From assembly GCA_037349315.1 (NCBI GenBank), contig JBAIAC010000161.1:42501-106500 (forward strand): DNA of 64,000 nucleotides. The letters are read 5' to 3'. Shown here one piece after another: positions 34,006 through 44,828 of the stretch (its first letter is position 1; every line of letters begins with the position of its first letter). Under the pieces are notes generated by a model. It worked only from the letters and a program-made list of their open reading frames with translations. It had not been told where the DNA came from and did no database searches. Made by a program: the position numbers and the translations under genes. Source of the DNA: Chelydra serpentina (Eukaryota; Chordata; Testudines; Chelydridae).

Positions 34006-34499
34006 TGCAGGTGCTTGCTCCTTTTTGCTCTGGGCCTTCAAGCGAGGCAGCGACCAGCAGAGCGCCAAGAGTCTAGGCCATGCGGCAAGAGGAGGCTGAG
34101 GTGTCAGACTGCCAGGGAGCTCCCTGGCACCTCTGGCTGCCTGGGCTGAAGGTGGGAACCAGGCCTGGGTGTGGTGAGAGTTCCTGTCCCGGCCTGAGGC
34201 AGCAGTGCATCCTCATCCCCTTTTCCCACCCACACTGGCAGGCGGCTGCTGCGGGAGAACAAGAGGGAGGCTCTCGGCACGCTCAGCAGCTCCGTGGGGC
34301 TGTCAGATTTTACACTTGGATTGAACCCAAGTCCCCGGTGTGGCTGCTCAGAGATGGGCTTTAGTGGCCCGGCACCCCCACTCTTCCAGCCAGCCGGTGA
34401 CCCCCAAAATGTCCCTGAGGGAGCCTTCATGGCAGCAAAAGGGGAATTCACGGCTCCCAGCAGACTTTGAGAAGCCCACGAGGAACCCGACTTCATGGG

Positions 34500-34573
34500 C
34501 ATCCCTGGAGGAGCATAAACCCCCCTCCTTTCAATTCACAGCTGAACTCACTGACCCACGATACCACAGAAAC
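34500..34573 (-). pseudogene. tRNA-Asn-like pseudogene (anticodon GTG)
   Basis: The minus strand keeps the tRNA-Asn frame (GTTTCTGTGG start, CAGGGAT end), but the D arm is altered, the loop reads CTGTGAA (GTG, a His anticodon) and the T loop has changed. This is the uninterrupted counterpart of the locus into which the LTR element inserted at 44829. Confidence 0.7.
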
Positions 34574-34599
34574 GCCTACCAGCAGCTGGGGAGATGGGG

Positions 34600-35390
34600 C
34601 CTGGGACAGCAGGGGCTGCGGGTCGGGAGTGAGGGCCACTGGCAGAGGTGTGACTAGGGAGCTCAGGGCTGGCACAGCAGGGGCTGCGGGTCAGAAGTGA
34701 GGGGCACCGTCAGTGTGCGAAGGGGGCTGCAGGTCGGGAGTGAGGGGCACCATCAGAATGCAGGGGGGGCTGCGGGTCGAGAGTGAGGGGCACCGTCAGG
34801 GTTGGGGGGGGCTGCAGGTCAGGAGTGAGGGGCACCGTAAGGTGAAGGGGAGCTGCGGGTCGGGACTGAGGGGCACCGTCAGGTGGAGGAGGGCTGCGGG
34901 TCGGGAGTGAGGGGCACCATCAGGATGTGGGGGGCTACAGGTCGGGAGTGAGGGGCACCGTTAGGGTGGGGGGGCTGCGGGTCGGGAGTGAGGGGCACCG
35001 TCAGAGTGCGGAGGGGCTGCGGATCGGGAGTGAGGGGCACCGTCAGGGTGCGAGGGGGGGCTGCGGGTCGGGAGTAAGGGGCACTGTCAGGGTAGGTGGG
35101 GGCTGCGGGTCGGGAGTAAGGGGCACTGTCAGGGTAGGTGGGGGCTGCGGGTCAGGAGTGAGGGCACCGTCAGAGCGGTGACTGGGGAGCTCAGGGCTGG
35201 GATAGAAGGGGCTGCGGGTCGGGAGTGAGGGACACCGGAAGAGCGGTGACTGGGGAGCTCAGGGCTGGGATAGAAGGGGCTGCGGGTCGGGAGTGAGGGT
35301 CACCGGCAGAGCGGTGACTGGGGAGCTCAGGGCTGGGATAGAAGGGGCTGCGGGTCGGGAGTGAGGGGCACCGGCAGATGTTATACAGAC
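34600..35390 (+). repeat. G-rich minisatellite, left arm
   Basis: Repeats of GGGCTGCGGGTCGGGAGTGA followed by GGGGCACCGTCAG, with unit length from about 41 bp at the left to about 66 bp at the right (where GACTGGGGAGCTCAGGGC is added). Mirrors the minisatellite at 43985-44800. Strand asymmetry is strong (G on plus). Confidence 0.9.
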
Positions 35391-35550
35391 AAAACTACAC
35401 AGGATCATTTCAGGGGACAAGACAAGATGCGTCGTTTAACAATTTGATCTATAACCACTAGCTAATCTCTCTCTCTCTCTCTTTTTAGAACTTACTCTCA
35501 TTATCCCAGTATGGCACTTTCCACAGGAATCAGACAAAGCAAGTTGGGGA

Positions 35551-36147
35551 AGCTCTACCACTGAGCTACATCCCCAGATGGGCTGTGTTTATTCTGGGCT
35601 ACACTCAGAGCCCTCCTGTCTCCAGAGCATCCAGTGGCCTCACAGCAGCCTGGGGGACACAGTCCCTGCTCTGAGGCCAATCCTGCTGTCCTGGAGGTTG
35701 CTGGTTCTTTGGGGTCACTTTGCAGCAGGGCCAGATTCTATGTCTGGGGCAGAGAGAGTCGTGCCCTGCACTCAGGATGCAGAGATACACTCAGCCTCTC
35801 CCCTGCATTGGGGAGGTGCTGCCACCCCCTGCTGGAAGGTCATGGTGGTTGGGGGCGCTGTCAGCAGCTCAACCCCTGACCCTGGAGGCAGAAGTGGGGT
35901 GGGGAGCTCCAGCTGTTTCTAGGATCTGCTATTTCCACCTGCCTCTAAATTCCACCTTTCCCCAGCACATTCACTGCGGTGCGATTGGGTCACTGTTTCC
36001 ATGACTGAACAGCAAAGAATCGCTCCTGTTTCCCTTCTATCTGCAGCATGATTAGCCTGTGTCGGTGGTTAATGAGGTGGATCTAGCTGTAGATTGTTAT
36101 TCATTTCCCACCTTGACAGTTCACACAGTCCCTTTCCCATGCAGATC
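35551..36147 (+). repeat. 0.6-kb segmental duplication, copy 1
   Basis: Nearly identical to 38289-38876 (CTGTCTCCAGAGCATCCAG through CCTTGACAGTTCACACAG). It begins inside a tRNA-Ala-like gene: only the 5' half of that tRNA is kept here (35551-35576), joined to other sequence at 35550. Confidence 0.88.
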
Positions 36148-37139
36148 TCCAGTGATAGTATGATTCTATGATTTCCTTTCTCCCACTAATCTCTCTTGAG
36201 GACACAACCCTGGAAACAGGTAAGCACAGCCCCTGATATGTCCCTTCGCAGCCTCCAAGGGTCAGTTTGCCCTTTTACACAGCTCGGGAACATCGTCTTT
36301 TTTTCTTCTCCCTTCAAAAGTAAATTGCTGTATTTCTAGGCTCTTTATACGACCGCCCGATTGGCTGCTTCCAATTGTCTGCTGTACACAACAGCACTGG
36401 ATGGGGTGAGATGCCTGGAGCCATCCTGCGCTGGGTATATGAAGGGGTTGCAGGATCAGACCCTACAATAGCTTTGTAGGGAAATTCTAACCCTGCCCAC
36501 CCCGAGCTGTTACTGGGAGGTGCCAGTCCTGACCCAGGCCGCCAGCACCTTGGAGTGAAGAGACCAAGTTAATTAGTAACTCATACCCCCTGGCTGCCCA
36601 CTGCCTGGGTCACCTCTCCCCCTGGGGACGCGAGTCGCCCTCAGGAGCCATTGCTGGGCCCAGGGGGAGCCCCATGAGCCAGGGAGATGGGCAGCTCCCA
36701 GACCCCCCAGAACCTCGACAAGGACTCCCCAGGCCGGGAGGTTTCCCCTAGTGCCTGCTCCACCCTCAGGGTCCAGCCAGCCAGCAGCTTCCGCCCAAGC
36801 CGTGGCGCGAAAAGCAGCAGCGCGGCCGCGGTGGCTCAGCCGCTGGCTTGGGCTGGTTGCCTGAGCATGAACCCAGCCGACTCCATGAGATCGACCCGGG
36901 TCACCAGCCCAACGCACCATGCGGCTGCTGCTGCTGCCCCGTTAGTGCGCTGGCTCCTACAGACCATGCGGGGGAGCAGCCCCCAGCTGCAGGGTAGAGA
37001 CCCCTGAGTGCCTGGCGGGGCCCAGCTCCTGGCTGCCCTGCCCCGCTGAGCGCTGGGGACAGGAACCGTCTCCCCACGCTGTCCCCCCCACAGGGGGCGG
37101 GGGAGGAGGGTTTCCCAAGCTTTGCACTGACCTCCACAT
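36148..37139. other. No gene recognised
   Basis: GC-rich in 36560-37110; short frames only. No tRNA fold or element ends identified. Confidence 0.4.
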
Positions 37140-37490
37140 TTTAGAACTTATTCCTACTACGGCACTTTCCATGGGAATGAGGCAAAGCAAGTGGGGAAGC
37201 TACATGGGCAATAGACACCAGTGCTCCAGGTAAGGCCTGAACTCATCACCCCAGCAAGAGTCTCCTTTGCACTAACCAGGGGCACCACGGCAGGTGCTTC
37301 TTAGCCCCAGTGGGGACGTCGGCAGTTCTCAGTCTCTGTGGGTCACACCTTTGCCTGGGCATTGACAGGCTGCTGGTTCAGACCTCGCTCCAGAAGGGGC
37401 TTTTCAGCGACGAGACTCCAGGACATTTTAACCGGAAGAAAATCTCCTCTATTCCGGTTTAGCTCAATTTGACTCCTTCTGCCCGTCTAC

Positions 37491-38242
37491 TCCCCCCTTG
37501 GCCCTCCAGTCTCCCACATTCAACTGCCTCCCAGAGCCTTAGGCAGGTTTGTGGGGTGGGGGGAGGCAGGACTTGGTCCCATTCTGCGCACAAACAAAAA
37601 TTATACCAATCTGCCGCCCCCTGTCCAGCCCAACCTTCTTCTGATGAACCTCAGCCCCCACCCGTGCAAGGTTTGATGCTTCCATCACTTTAATTCCAGG
37701 ACGCTGAGGGATTTCAGCTCCCTTTGTCCAGAGGGAACCTTCAACCCACTCCCAACCAGATTATTGTCCATGGGATCACTGTAGGGGGGCTGGGTCCCTC
37801 TATGTCTTTTCTCTCTCTAGGTCAGGCCAGGGTGCCTATAACTGGGGCATCTGAGCACCCAGGACCTTCTGTGGAGCTGCCATTTCCCTTCCCCTTCTAG
37901 GGTCTCATCTGTCATTGACTCCAGCCATTTTTCTATCCATCCTCAGCACCATCCCAAGCCAGCTGCACTCGCCTCGAAAAGACAGTGTCCCCCGGGGGGT
38001 GTAAATCACTGACCTCTCTCAGACCCTCCGTTTCCAGCCTCTCAGTCTGTGCAGATGGGACCTTTCCCTCCCCTACCCTTCTCCTTCCTCATCATCTTAA
38101 AAGTACCCATGTGATTTAGGAGCAGAAACCCCCACAGACCTTCCATGCAATTGGTACTTGCCCCCTCACTGAGCAGGACTGAAACTCATGCAGGCAGCAT
38201 CCCCTCTGGGTGTGAGCAAAGCAGCAGGGTGAAGAGAGAACT
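37491..38242. other. No gene recognised
   Basis: Pyrimidine-rich spacer near the palindrome centre; nothing identified. Confidence 0.4.
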
Positions 38243-38314
38243 TGGAGATGCTGGGGATTGAAGCCAGGGCCTCATACATGTAAAGCACACGCTCTACCAC
38301 TGAGCCACATCCCC
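38243..38314 (-). tRNA. tRNA-Ala-type body with anticodon TAC
   Basis: Minus strand, 72 nt: acceptor GGGGATG with CATCTCC including the G3.T70 wobble that marks alanine tRNAs, D arm GGCTCAGTGGTAGAGC, T arm CTGGC-TTCAATC-CCCAG. The anticodon loop TTTACAT gives TAC, a valine anticodon, where Ala tRNAs have AGC, TGC or CGC. No TTTT run follows. Either a neutral pseudogene or a tRNA whose identity and decoding disagree. Confidence 0.65.
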
Positions 38315-38876
38315 AGACGGGGTGGGTTTGCTCTGGGTTACACTCAGAGCCCTCCTGTCTCCAGAGCATCCAGTGGCCTCACAGCAGCCTGGGGGACACA
38401 GTCCCTGCTCTGAGGCCAATCCTGCTGTCCTGGAGGCTGCTGGTTCTTTGGGATCACTTTGCAGCAGGGCCAGATTCTATGTCTGGGGCAGAGAGAGTCG
38501 TGCCCTGCACTCAGGATGCAGAGATACACTCAGCCTCTCCCCTGCATTGGGGAGGTGCTGCCACCCCCTGCTGGAAGGTCATGGTGGTTGGGGGCGCTGT
38601 CAGCAGCTCAACCCCTGACCCTGGAGGCAGAAGTGGGGTGGGGAGCTCCAGCTGTTTCTAGGATCTGCTATTTCCACCTGCCTGTAAAGTCCAGCTTTCC
38701 CCAGCACATTCACTGCGGTGCGATTGGGTCACTGTTTCCATGACTGAACAGCAAAGAATCGCTCCTGTTTCCCTTCTATCTGCAGCATGATTAGCCTGTG
38801 TCGGTGGTTAATGAGGTGGATCTAGCTGTAGATTGTTATTCATTTCCCACCTTGACAGTTCACACAGTCCCTTTCC
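38289..38876 (+). repeat. 0.6-kb segmental duplication, copy 2
   Basis: Partner of 35551-36147. Here the tRNA-Ala-like sequence at its left edge is complete, so this copy is closer to the ancestral arrangement. Confidence 0.88.
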
Positions 38877-39411
38877 TACTCAAATCCCCAGCACCTCAGC
38901 GACCCTGGTAGCAGCAGTTGGGTTTTCCCTGAGGCCCTGAGAGTTTCAGGGTCCTTTTTTCCCTCCACCTGGAGTGAACTCAGCTTTTCCCCCAGCCCAG
39001 ACAATCCATGAAATAACAAAAGCAGCACTAAGGAAAAGGGGAGGGAACATCTCACTGGCAGGGCTGGATGGGCCCAGGGCCCCCTGCTCGTCCGTTGGTT
39101 CCATTGCAGAAGAGGACGGTTCCATGGAATTTGACCCCCAGCTTTGCACAAGGGACAGAGACAGATCTTGCTGTTCCTGTGTCTGTGCAAAGAAAATTGC
39201 GCTTCTGTCTGAAAGAGAGCTGGGAAATGGCCCCATGGTGGGACAATATCCTCAGGATTAAGAGCAAAGGACTCAGGCTGAGAACCGATTTAACTCCCCT
39301 CATCTGGGATTTAACAAATTGTCTTCCATGGAGAGACTGGGACCTTGTGACACTGATCCAGACTCGGGGGGGTTGGGCTGATTTAACTCCCTGGCCGACC
39401 GCCGCCTCAGC
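38877..39411. other. No gene recognised
   Basis: Unassigned sequence at the palindrome centre. Confidence 0.4.
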
Positions 39412-39500
39412 CACCTCTTGCCTCATGGCCTAGGCTCTTGGCCCTCTGCTGATTGCCTCCTTGCTGGATTGCCCAGAGCAAAAACGAAGACGTGTAGGTC

Positions 39501-39572
39501 TAGCATACAAGGGTTTTGATCCATCAGCCACTGGGTTTTGGGCCCAGCCCACTTCTGCTGCGCCCCCCTGCT
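39501..39572 (-). pseudogene. tRNA-iMet-like pseudogene, anticodon CAA
   Basis: GCTGGGCCCAAAACCCAG shows the initiator stem with loop CCCAAAA, so CAT became CAA. D and T arms are altered. Corresponds to 50621-50692. Confidence 0.7.
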
Positions 39573-39688
39573 GGGTCTTCAGCCCCAGCTCCAGCATCCA
39601 GCCTAGCGCCCTGTGAGCTCTAGCGCTGGCAGGGAGATGCGCCGGCTGCTCGGCAGCAGCCTTGGTAACAGCAGTTTAGTTTCTATGT

Positions 39689-39762
39689 GTCTCTGTGGCG
39701 CAATGGGTCAGCGTGTTTGGCTCTTAACCGAAAGGCTGGTGGTTCGAGCCCACCCAGGGATG
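39689..39762 (+). tRNA. tRNA-Asn-type gene with anticodon CTT
   Basis: Differs little from vertebrate tRNA-Asn: acceptor GTCTCTG/CAGGGAT, D arm GCGCAATGGGTCAGCG, T stem GGTGG/CCACC, B box GGTTCGAGCCC perfect, and TTTT terminator at 39775-39778. The anticodon stem TTTGG/CCGAA is intact but the loop is CTCTTAA, giving CTT (a Lys anticodon) in place of GTT. Transcription signals and folding look intact, so this may be an expressed tRNA with switched decoding. Confidence 0.8.
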
Positions 39763-39934
39763 GTAATAACCTGATTTTGCTTCTTAAGGGACTGTTTTGC
39801 TGCCCCAAAGACGCCTCCCAGCAGCTGGTTTGCCAGGGCCCCTGCCCAGCCCCCTGCACAGCTCCCTGCCTGTGCCAGAGCTCGCAAGGCACCAGCCTGG
39901 AGCCAGGGCCGCTCGGTGCTGCTTACGAAAAGCC

Positions 39935-40005
39935 AGCAGAGGGACACAGGGGAACTGTGCTGTGCCCATAACACAGAGGTGGATTAATCAAACCCCCTTC
40001 TGCTC
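39935..40005 (+). pseudogene. tRNA-iMet-like pseudogene
   Basis: AGCAGAGGGACACAGGGG start, CTGTGCCCATAACACAG anticodon hairpin (CAT kept), end CTTCTGCT. D arm lost pairing and T arm altered. Same as 50995-51065. Confidence 0.7.
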
Positions 40006-40614
40006 GCACCGGGCCTCCTTCTTCCTACCCTGGGCCTCCAAGCGAGGGGGCGGCTCGCACAGCGCCAAGAGTCTCACCTGTGAGGCAGGAGGCGGCTGAC
40101 GTCCGCAGCCTGCTGGGGGGCTCCCAGAAGTGATTAAGGGACAGAGACTCCTAAATGCCCAGAGTAACTAGGATTTGGGGTTCACCGAGGCCGGTAAGGG
40201 GGTCGCTATATCGGCCTTGTAACCCTGGGTGTCAGGTCACTGTGCAGCTTTGATCTAGAGCTCTGATCCCAGCGACCGACCAACAGCTCAGAGCCTCACC
40301 TTGGGTCTGCCCCACCTGGTTACTCCTCACAGGCTGACCTGACCCCCCTTCCAGCCCTGGATTCACCCCCAATCATCCTACTGCCACTCAGAGCCACAGA
40401 TGGGGAGGTGCTAACGGAGGGAGGGGTGACTCAGGGATGGGGTTCTTCTCTAAAGATAGCTGGCAGAAAGGTGGGGCTCAGCTCTGTCAGCGACCTGACA
40501 GGGGATGCCGACATTTCTGTAAGTGCATAAAGGGGATATTTGGCTTATTAGCGAAGGTGAGGAATGTGAAATTATGAGAAGGAATTTCCATTCTTCCAGC
40601 AGTTGTACATCAGG

Positions 40615-40687
40615 GCCCCAGTGGCCTAATGGATAAAGCATTGGCTTTCTAAGCCAGAGATTGTGGGTTCAAGTCCCATTTAGGGTG
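40615..40687 (+). tRNA. tRNA-Arg (TCT)
   Basis: 73 nt: GCCCCAGTGGCCTAATGG start as in tRNA-Arg-CCT, anticodon stem TTGGC/GCCAG, loop TTTCTAA giving TCT, still an arginine anticodon. B box GGTTCAAGTCC is good. The acceptor has G.T wobbles and one C.A mismatch. Nearest TTTT is about 40 nt downstream. The duplicate at 51693 keeps CCT. Confidence 0.75.
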
Positions 40688-41000
40688 AAAAACTCCTTTC
40701 CTCCTGTACATTGCAAATAAACCTTGGTTTTGTTTTCACCAAGGAAGCTGGGAGATGTTGGAAGACAAAATACTGGGTCTTGGGAACAATCCCCCAGAAA
40801 TGTCATCTTCCACTCGACAAATGTTTTCTAGACCCATCAGTAGCAAACACTTAATACTAGTGTTTGTCTGAGAATAGAGTGAAGGGGAGTGTTTACTCCA
40901 ACACGTCAATGAATGAAGCAGACAGAAAGAGCAAGGCTGTTCTGAAAGAGAATTGATCTGTCTGGAGACAAAGCAGACCCTGAGAATGAGCAACGGTGTG

Positions 41001-41814
41001 AAAAGAATTATTTTCCTTACTGATGTTATAGAATCGTGCTTTCGCCCTTCAAGACAACATGGCTACATGCCATGGGTGTTGGAGGGAGAGGAGTCGGGCT
41101 CTGGGAGAGAGTTTGGGTGCAGGGTCCGGGCTCGGGCAGGGGTTGGGGTGCAGTAGGAGGTTCAGGGGGCAGGCTCTTGGAGGGAGTTTGGGTGAGGTGT
41201 GGGGTCTGGGCTGGGGCAGGGGGTTGGGGTTGGGGTTGGGGTGGTGAGTGCGGCGCTTACCTCGGGCATCTCCCAAAAGTGACCCGCACCCCCCTCTGGC
41301 AGCAGCCCCTAGGATAGAAATGAAATGGCGGCAGAACCTAAGGAATGAAAAGCCTCCGGGTTCGTCTGTGTGCATTGACTCCGAACGGGAACGGTAAATC
41401 GACTCGCTTTGTGGCTGCGGCCAGTAAAATATCAGGACAAAGTCACCCCAGAGATTGTGACACTGGGTGTGAGGATCCTTTGATCTTATTAAAGTGTAAT
41501 TAGCACCTTACACTTGTGTTTGTAAAGGTGGCTTCCCCAAGCAATCCCAAGCTGTTCTTCCCACAGCTGGGTGATGGGGGGCAGCCGGGGATCTCCCCAA
41601 TCTGGGGGAAATCTCTCTGGGCCCCACTGTTAGTTCTCCATCCTATATCCGCCTAACCACGCACGCCCCTCCTCCACCCATTATCAATGTTTAGAGCGAC
41701 CCCCCTCCCTCCCGTTATGGGATATAGACTGTGACAGAGACTGACTGGGGCTCCTCTCTGCATGGCCCCAATGGGGAAGGAAAGAGACTGGCGGGGTGGG
41801 GGTGGGGGGAAGTA
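41001..41814. other. G-rich tract and unassigned sequence
   Basis: 41080-41260 is a G-rich quasi-repeat (GGGTTTGGG, GGGCTCGGGC, GGGGTTGGGG units); the rest has no recognised feature. 41035-41070 resembles 52238-52270. Confidence 0.45.
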
Positions 41815-42382
41815 GACGGGCAGAAGGAGTCAAATGCGGCTAAACCAGAATAGAGATTTTCTTCCGGTTAAAATGTTCTGGAGTCTCGTCGCTGAAAAGC
41901 CCCTTCTGGAGCGAGGTCTGAACCAGCAGCCTGTCAATGCCCAGGCAAAGGTGTGACCCACAGAGACTGAGAACTGCCGACGTCCCCACTGGGGCTAAGA
42001 AGCACCTGCCGTGGTGCCCCTGGTTAGTGCAAAGGAGACTCTTGCTGGGGTGATGAGTTCAGGCCTTACCTGGAGCACTGGTGTCTATTGCCCATGTAGC
42101 TTCCCCACTTGCTTTGCCTCATTCCCATGGAAAGTGCCGTACCAGGGTAATGGGAGTAAGTTCTAAACTGTGGAGGTTGGTTCATAACTTGGGACCTCCT
42201 GGTGCTGCCATTAGCTCTGGGTGGGTGGTCCCCTGGCAGGGAGAATTGATTTATTTGCTGCAGAGAAAGCTGCCAGGACAGGTCTCTGGGCACCAGATCT
42301 CCCAGCACAGGCCAGGCTCCATCCCTGCCCCAGTCACTGCTGCAGGAGGATCCTATAGGCACTGAGCCTAAGGCCTTTCCCA

Positions 42383-42455
42383 GCCTTCTTAGCGCAGTTG
42401 GCAGCGTGTCAGTCTCATAATCTGAAGGTCCTGAGTTCAAGCCTCAGAAAGGGCA
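42383..42455 (+). tRNA. Elongator tRNA-Met (CAT)
   Basis: 73 nt: GCCTTCTTAGCGCAGTTGG start, anticodon stem GTCAG/CTGAA region with loop CTCATAA (CAT), T arm CTGAG-TTCAAGC-CTCAG. A TTTTT terminator follows 4 nt after the end (42460-42464). One C.A acceptor mismatch. Good candidate functional gene. Confidence 0.87.
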
Positions 42456-43639
42456 GCTGTTTTTGCTCCCTGCTTCAGATTTTCTAGAGGAAATCAGAGA
42501 CAAGAGACTAGAGCAGAGTGGTTTCTAGACACCCTCCCATCCAGCTCACACACAGACATGCATTTTTCTAAGGCATTAACTTTTCCTTCTCCTTTCTGAC
42601 TGGTTAATGCAGCTGGAAATAGGGATTCCTAGAGGCCCCGTTCCCCAGAGCTCACACCCACAGGGCCATGGGAAAGCTGGGGGCTGCCAGGTTGTTGTGG
42701 GCAAGTCGCGAAAGCGACTCACAAACAATCCAGTGGGGCCATTGCCCCCCATGCTCCCCCCCAAGCAGCTTTGTCTCTTGCTGAGTGTGATGCTGAGACT
42801 CCCCTGCCTCCGCATCCTCGACCCCCACTGGAGGCTGGTTCCTTCGACCCCTGTTCAGAGTTCAGCCCCCAGCCAGTGCAGCCCGGCCCAGCCACTCCCC
42901 CTCTGCCCCAGGAGAACCAGCGGATGGGCTGCGCCCACAGGCAGAGAGCTGATACCGCTCCCCTCCGAGCAGCAGCCGCAGCTGTTGGCAGCTAATCCCC
43001 ACCTGGCTGCCAGGGGATCCAGCTACGAGAGGCAGCACTGGGGGATCTGCAGGTTTTGCAGTGGGGAGGAGGCCATACCAGTGGGGCTGTCTCAGGAGTC
43101 CCAGGGGGCTTGGCCAATGGGGAGGCTCGAGGGCACATGTTGGGGGCAGGGTGGGGCATTAGGAATTACAGGACATCCTGTAGGCTGGTTAACATGGAAC
43201 TGCACAAAAACCTCCCCCTTTGCTCCAGCTAACCGCCCTACTTTGGCCTGTCCCCATTTCATGAAAATCTCCATCTCTCCCCAGGCTCTCCCACGGGTAT
43301 TTTCACCTTTTCTTCCTTTTTCCATGGGCTCGTACAAATATTTTTGCCATCGAAATGATCCAGTACATTTAAAATGAGAAAACCAATCACACAACACGTG
43401 TGTATCTCCTCCCCCAGACAGAGTGTGGGTCTGAATGTTTCTACTGAACAGTCTGGGCAGGCAGAGTCACCCCCCACATTCACTGCACATCGGGCCCAGG
43501 ACTTGCGCCCAGCAGTTCTTGGGGCTGTGGGCAGAACCGAGCGTCACGGGCAGCAGCGAGGGAGGGCGGCTGGGACTGAGCTGTCTGGGGAATATTTTAA
43601 TCCGTAGCTGTTTTTCGGAGGATTAAATCAATGCAGCTT
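42456..43639. other. No gene recognised
   Basis: A 256-codon plus-strand frame at 42607-43377 has no recognisable motif and proline/serine-rich composition; I treat it as chance. Confidence 0.45.
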
Positions 43640-43984
43640 CTACTGCTCCGTCTCTCCCCAGGAAATAACGTCTCTGTGCGAGGTGCCCAAACCTGCTAAC
43701 AATAAGAAGTGAAATGAAATGGCCACACGATGGCGACAGAACCTAAGAAACGAGAAGCCAGGTTCTTGCGCAATGTGCACTGAAGCTGAAAAGGGAGATG
43801 TTTTCCCTTTGACCCCTCGGCCCCCCCACTCTAATCCACTAGACCCCCCCCCCGTTCCTCCCACAGCCAGGAGTAGAGCAGAGGAGAGAGAGAGAGAGAT
43901 TAGGTAGTGGTTATAGATCAAATTGTTAAACGTGGAATTGTGTCATGTCCCCTGAAACGATCCTGTGTAGTTTTGTCGGTATAA

Positions 43985-44800
43985 CATCGGCCGGTGCCCC
44001 TCACTCCTGACCCGCAGCCCCTTCTATCCCAGCCCTGAGCTCCCCAGTCACCGCTCTGCCGGTGCCCCTCACTCCCGACCCGCAGCCCCTTCTCTCCCAG
44101 CCCCGAGCAGCCCAGTCACCGCTCTGCCGGAGCCCCTCACTCCCGACCCGCAGCCCCCTTCTATCCCAGCCCTGAGCTCCCCAGTCACCACTCTGCCGGA
44201 GCCCCTCACTCCCGACCCGCAGCCCCCTTCTATCCCAGCCCCGAGCTCCCCAGTCACCGCTCTGCCGGTGCCCCTCACTCCCGACCCGCAGCCCCTTCTA
44301 TCCCAGCCCTGAGCTCCCCAGTCACCGCTCTGCCGGTGCCCCTCACTCCCGACCCGCAGCCCCTTCTCTCCCAGCCCCGAGCTCCCCAGTCACCGCTCTG
44401 CCGGAGCCCCTCACTCCCGACCCGCAGCCCCCTTCTATCCCAGCCCTGAGCTCCCCAGTCACCGCTCTGCCGGAGCCCCTCACTCCCGACCCGCAGCCCC
44501 TTCTATCCCACCCCTGAGCTCCCCAGTCATCGCTCTGCCGGTGCCCCTCACTCCCGACCCGCAGCCCCTTCTATCCCAACCCTGAGCTCCACAGTCACCG
44601 CTCTGCCAGTGCGCCTCACTCCCGACCCGCAGCCCCTGGTGTCCCAGCCCTGAGCTCCCCAGTCACCGCTCTGCTGGTGCCCCTCACTCCCGACCTGGAG
44701 CCCCTTCTATCCCAGCCCTGAGCTCGCCAGTCACCGCTCTGCCGGTGCCCCTCACTCCCGACCTGCAGCCCTTGCTGTCCCAGCCCTGAGCTCCCCAGCT
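43985..44800 (-). repeat. Minisatellite, right arm, about 68-bp unit
   Basis: About a dozen units of CGGTGCCCCTCACTCCCGAC, CCGCAGCCCCTTCTATCCCA, GCCCTGAGCTCCCCAGTCAC, CGCTCTGC with few changes. It is the reverse complement of the left-arm minisatellite but more regular, with longer units. Confidence 0.92.
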
Positions 44801-44810
44801 GCTGGTAGGT

Positions 44811-44828
44811 GTCTCTGTTGTATCATGG
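44811..44828 (+). pseudogene. tRNA-Asn-like pseudogene, 5' piece (split by LTR element)
   Basis: GTCTCTGTTGTATCATGG matches the start of the mirrored tRNA-Asn-like locus at 34573-34500. The gene resumes at 50067 after the retroelement. The last five bases (CATGG) are the left target duplication. Confidence 0.75.

Larger units (their letters stand above)
34010..37490. repeat. Left arm of a large interrupted inverted repeat
   Basis: Segments 34010-34575, 34600-35390, 35380-35495 and 37140-37490 match, inverted and in mirrored order, 50560-50067 plus 44828-44790, 44800-43985, 43990-43880 and 42165-41815. Pair sums agree near 79.3-79.4 kb once the 5.2-kb LTR element is removed, so the symmetry axis is near 39.7 kb. 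Divergence between arms looks like roughly 10%. Confidence 0.82.
39412..41000 (+). repeat. tRNA unit, direct copy 1 (iMet-like, Asn-type, iMet-like, Arg)
   Basis: Matches 50526-52045 in the same orientation and order, including the GCCACCTCTTGCCT start, the two tRNA-iMet-like loci, the Asn-type tRNA, GTGATTAAGGGACAGAGAC and the tRNA-Arg. Parts are also homologous to 33848-34100 (inverted) and 17395-18400. Confidence 0.85.
41815..44828. repeat. Right arm of the large inverted repeat (proximal part)
   Basis: 41815-42165 is the inverted partner of 37140-37490, 43880-43990 of 35380-35495, and 43985-44800 of the left minisatellite. The arm continues beyond the LTR element at 50067-50692. 42500-43640, within the arm, has no left-arm match that I could see. 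Confidence 0.8.

Noticed and set aside
34713..35181. Repetitive Gly-Ser-Gly-Val-Arg frame
   Set aside because: It is the translation of a minisatellite.
36820..36910. tRNA-Leu-like start (GCGGTGGCTCAGCCGCTGG)
   Set aside because: No matching T arm or acceptor partner at tRNA length.
37226..37400. Two tRNA-like tracts (mirrored at 41930-42070) with GGTTCAGACC or GAGTTCAGGCC near the end
   Set aside because: B-box-like words exist, but I could not fold acceptor, D and anticodon stems consistently; a covariance-model scan would decide.
42607..43377. 256-codon plus-strand frame
   Set aside because: No recognisable domain, proline/serine-rich, no supporting splice or promoter context.
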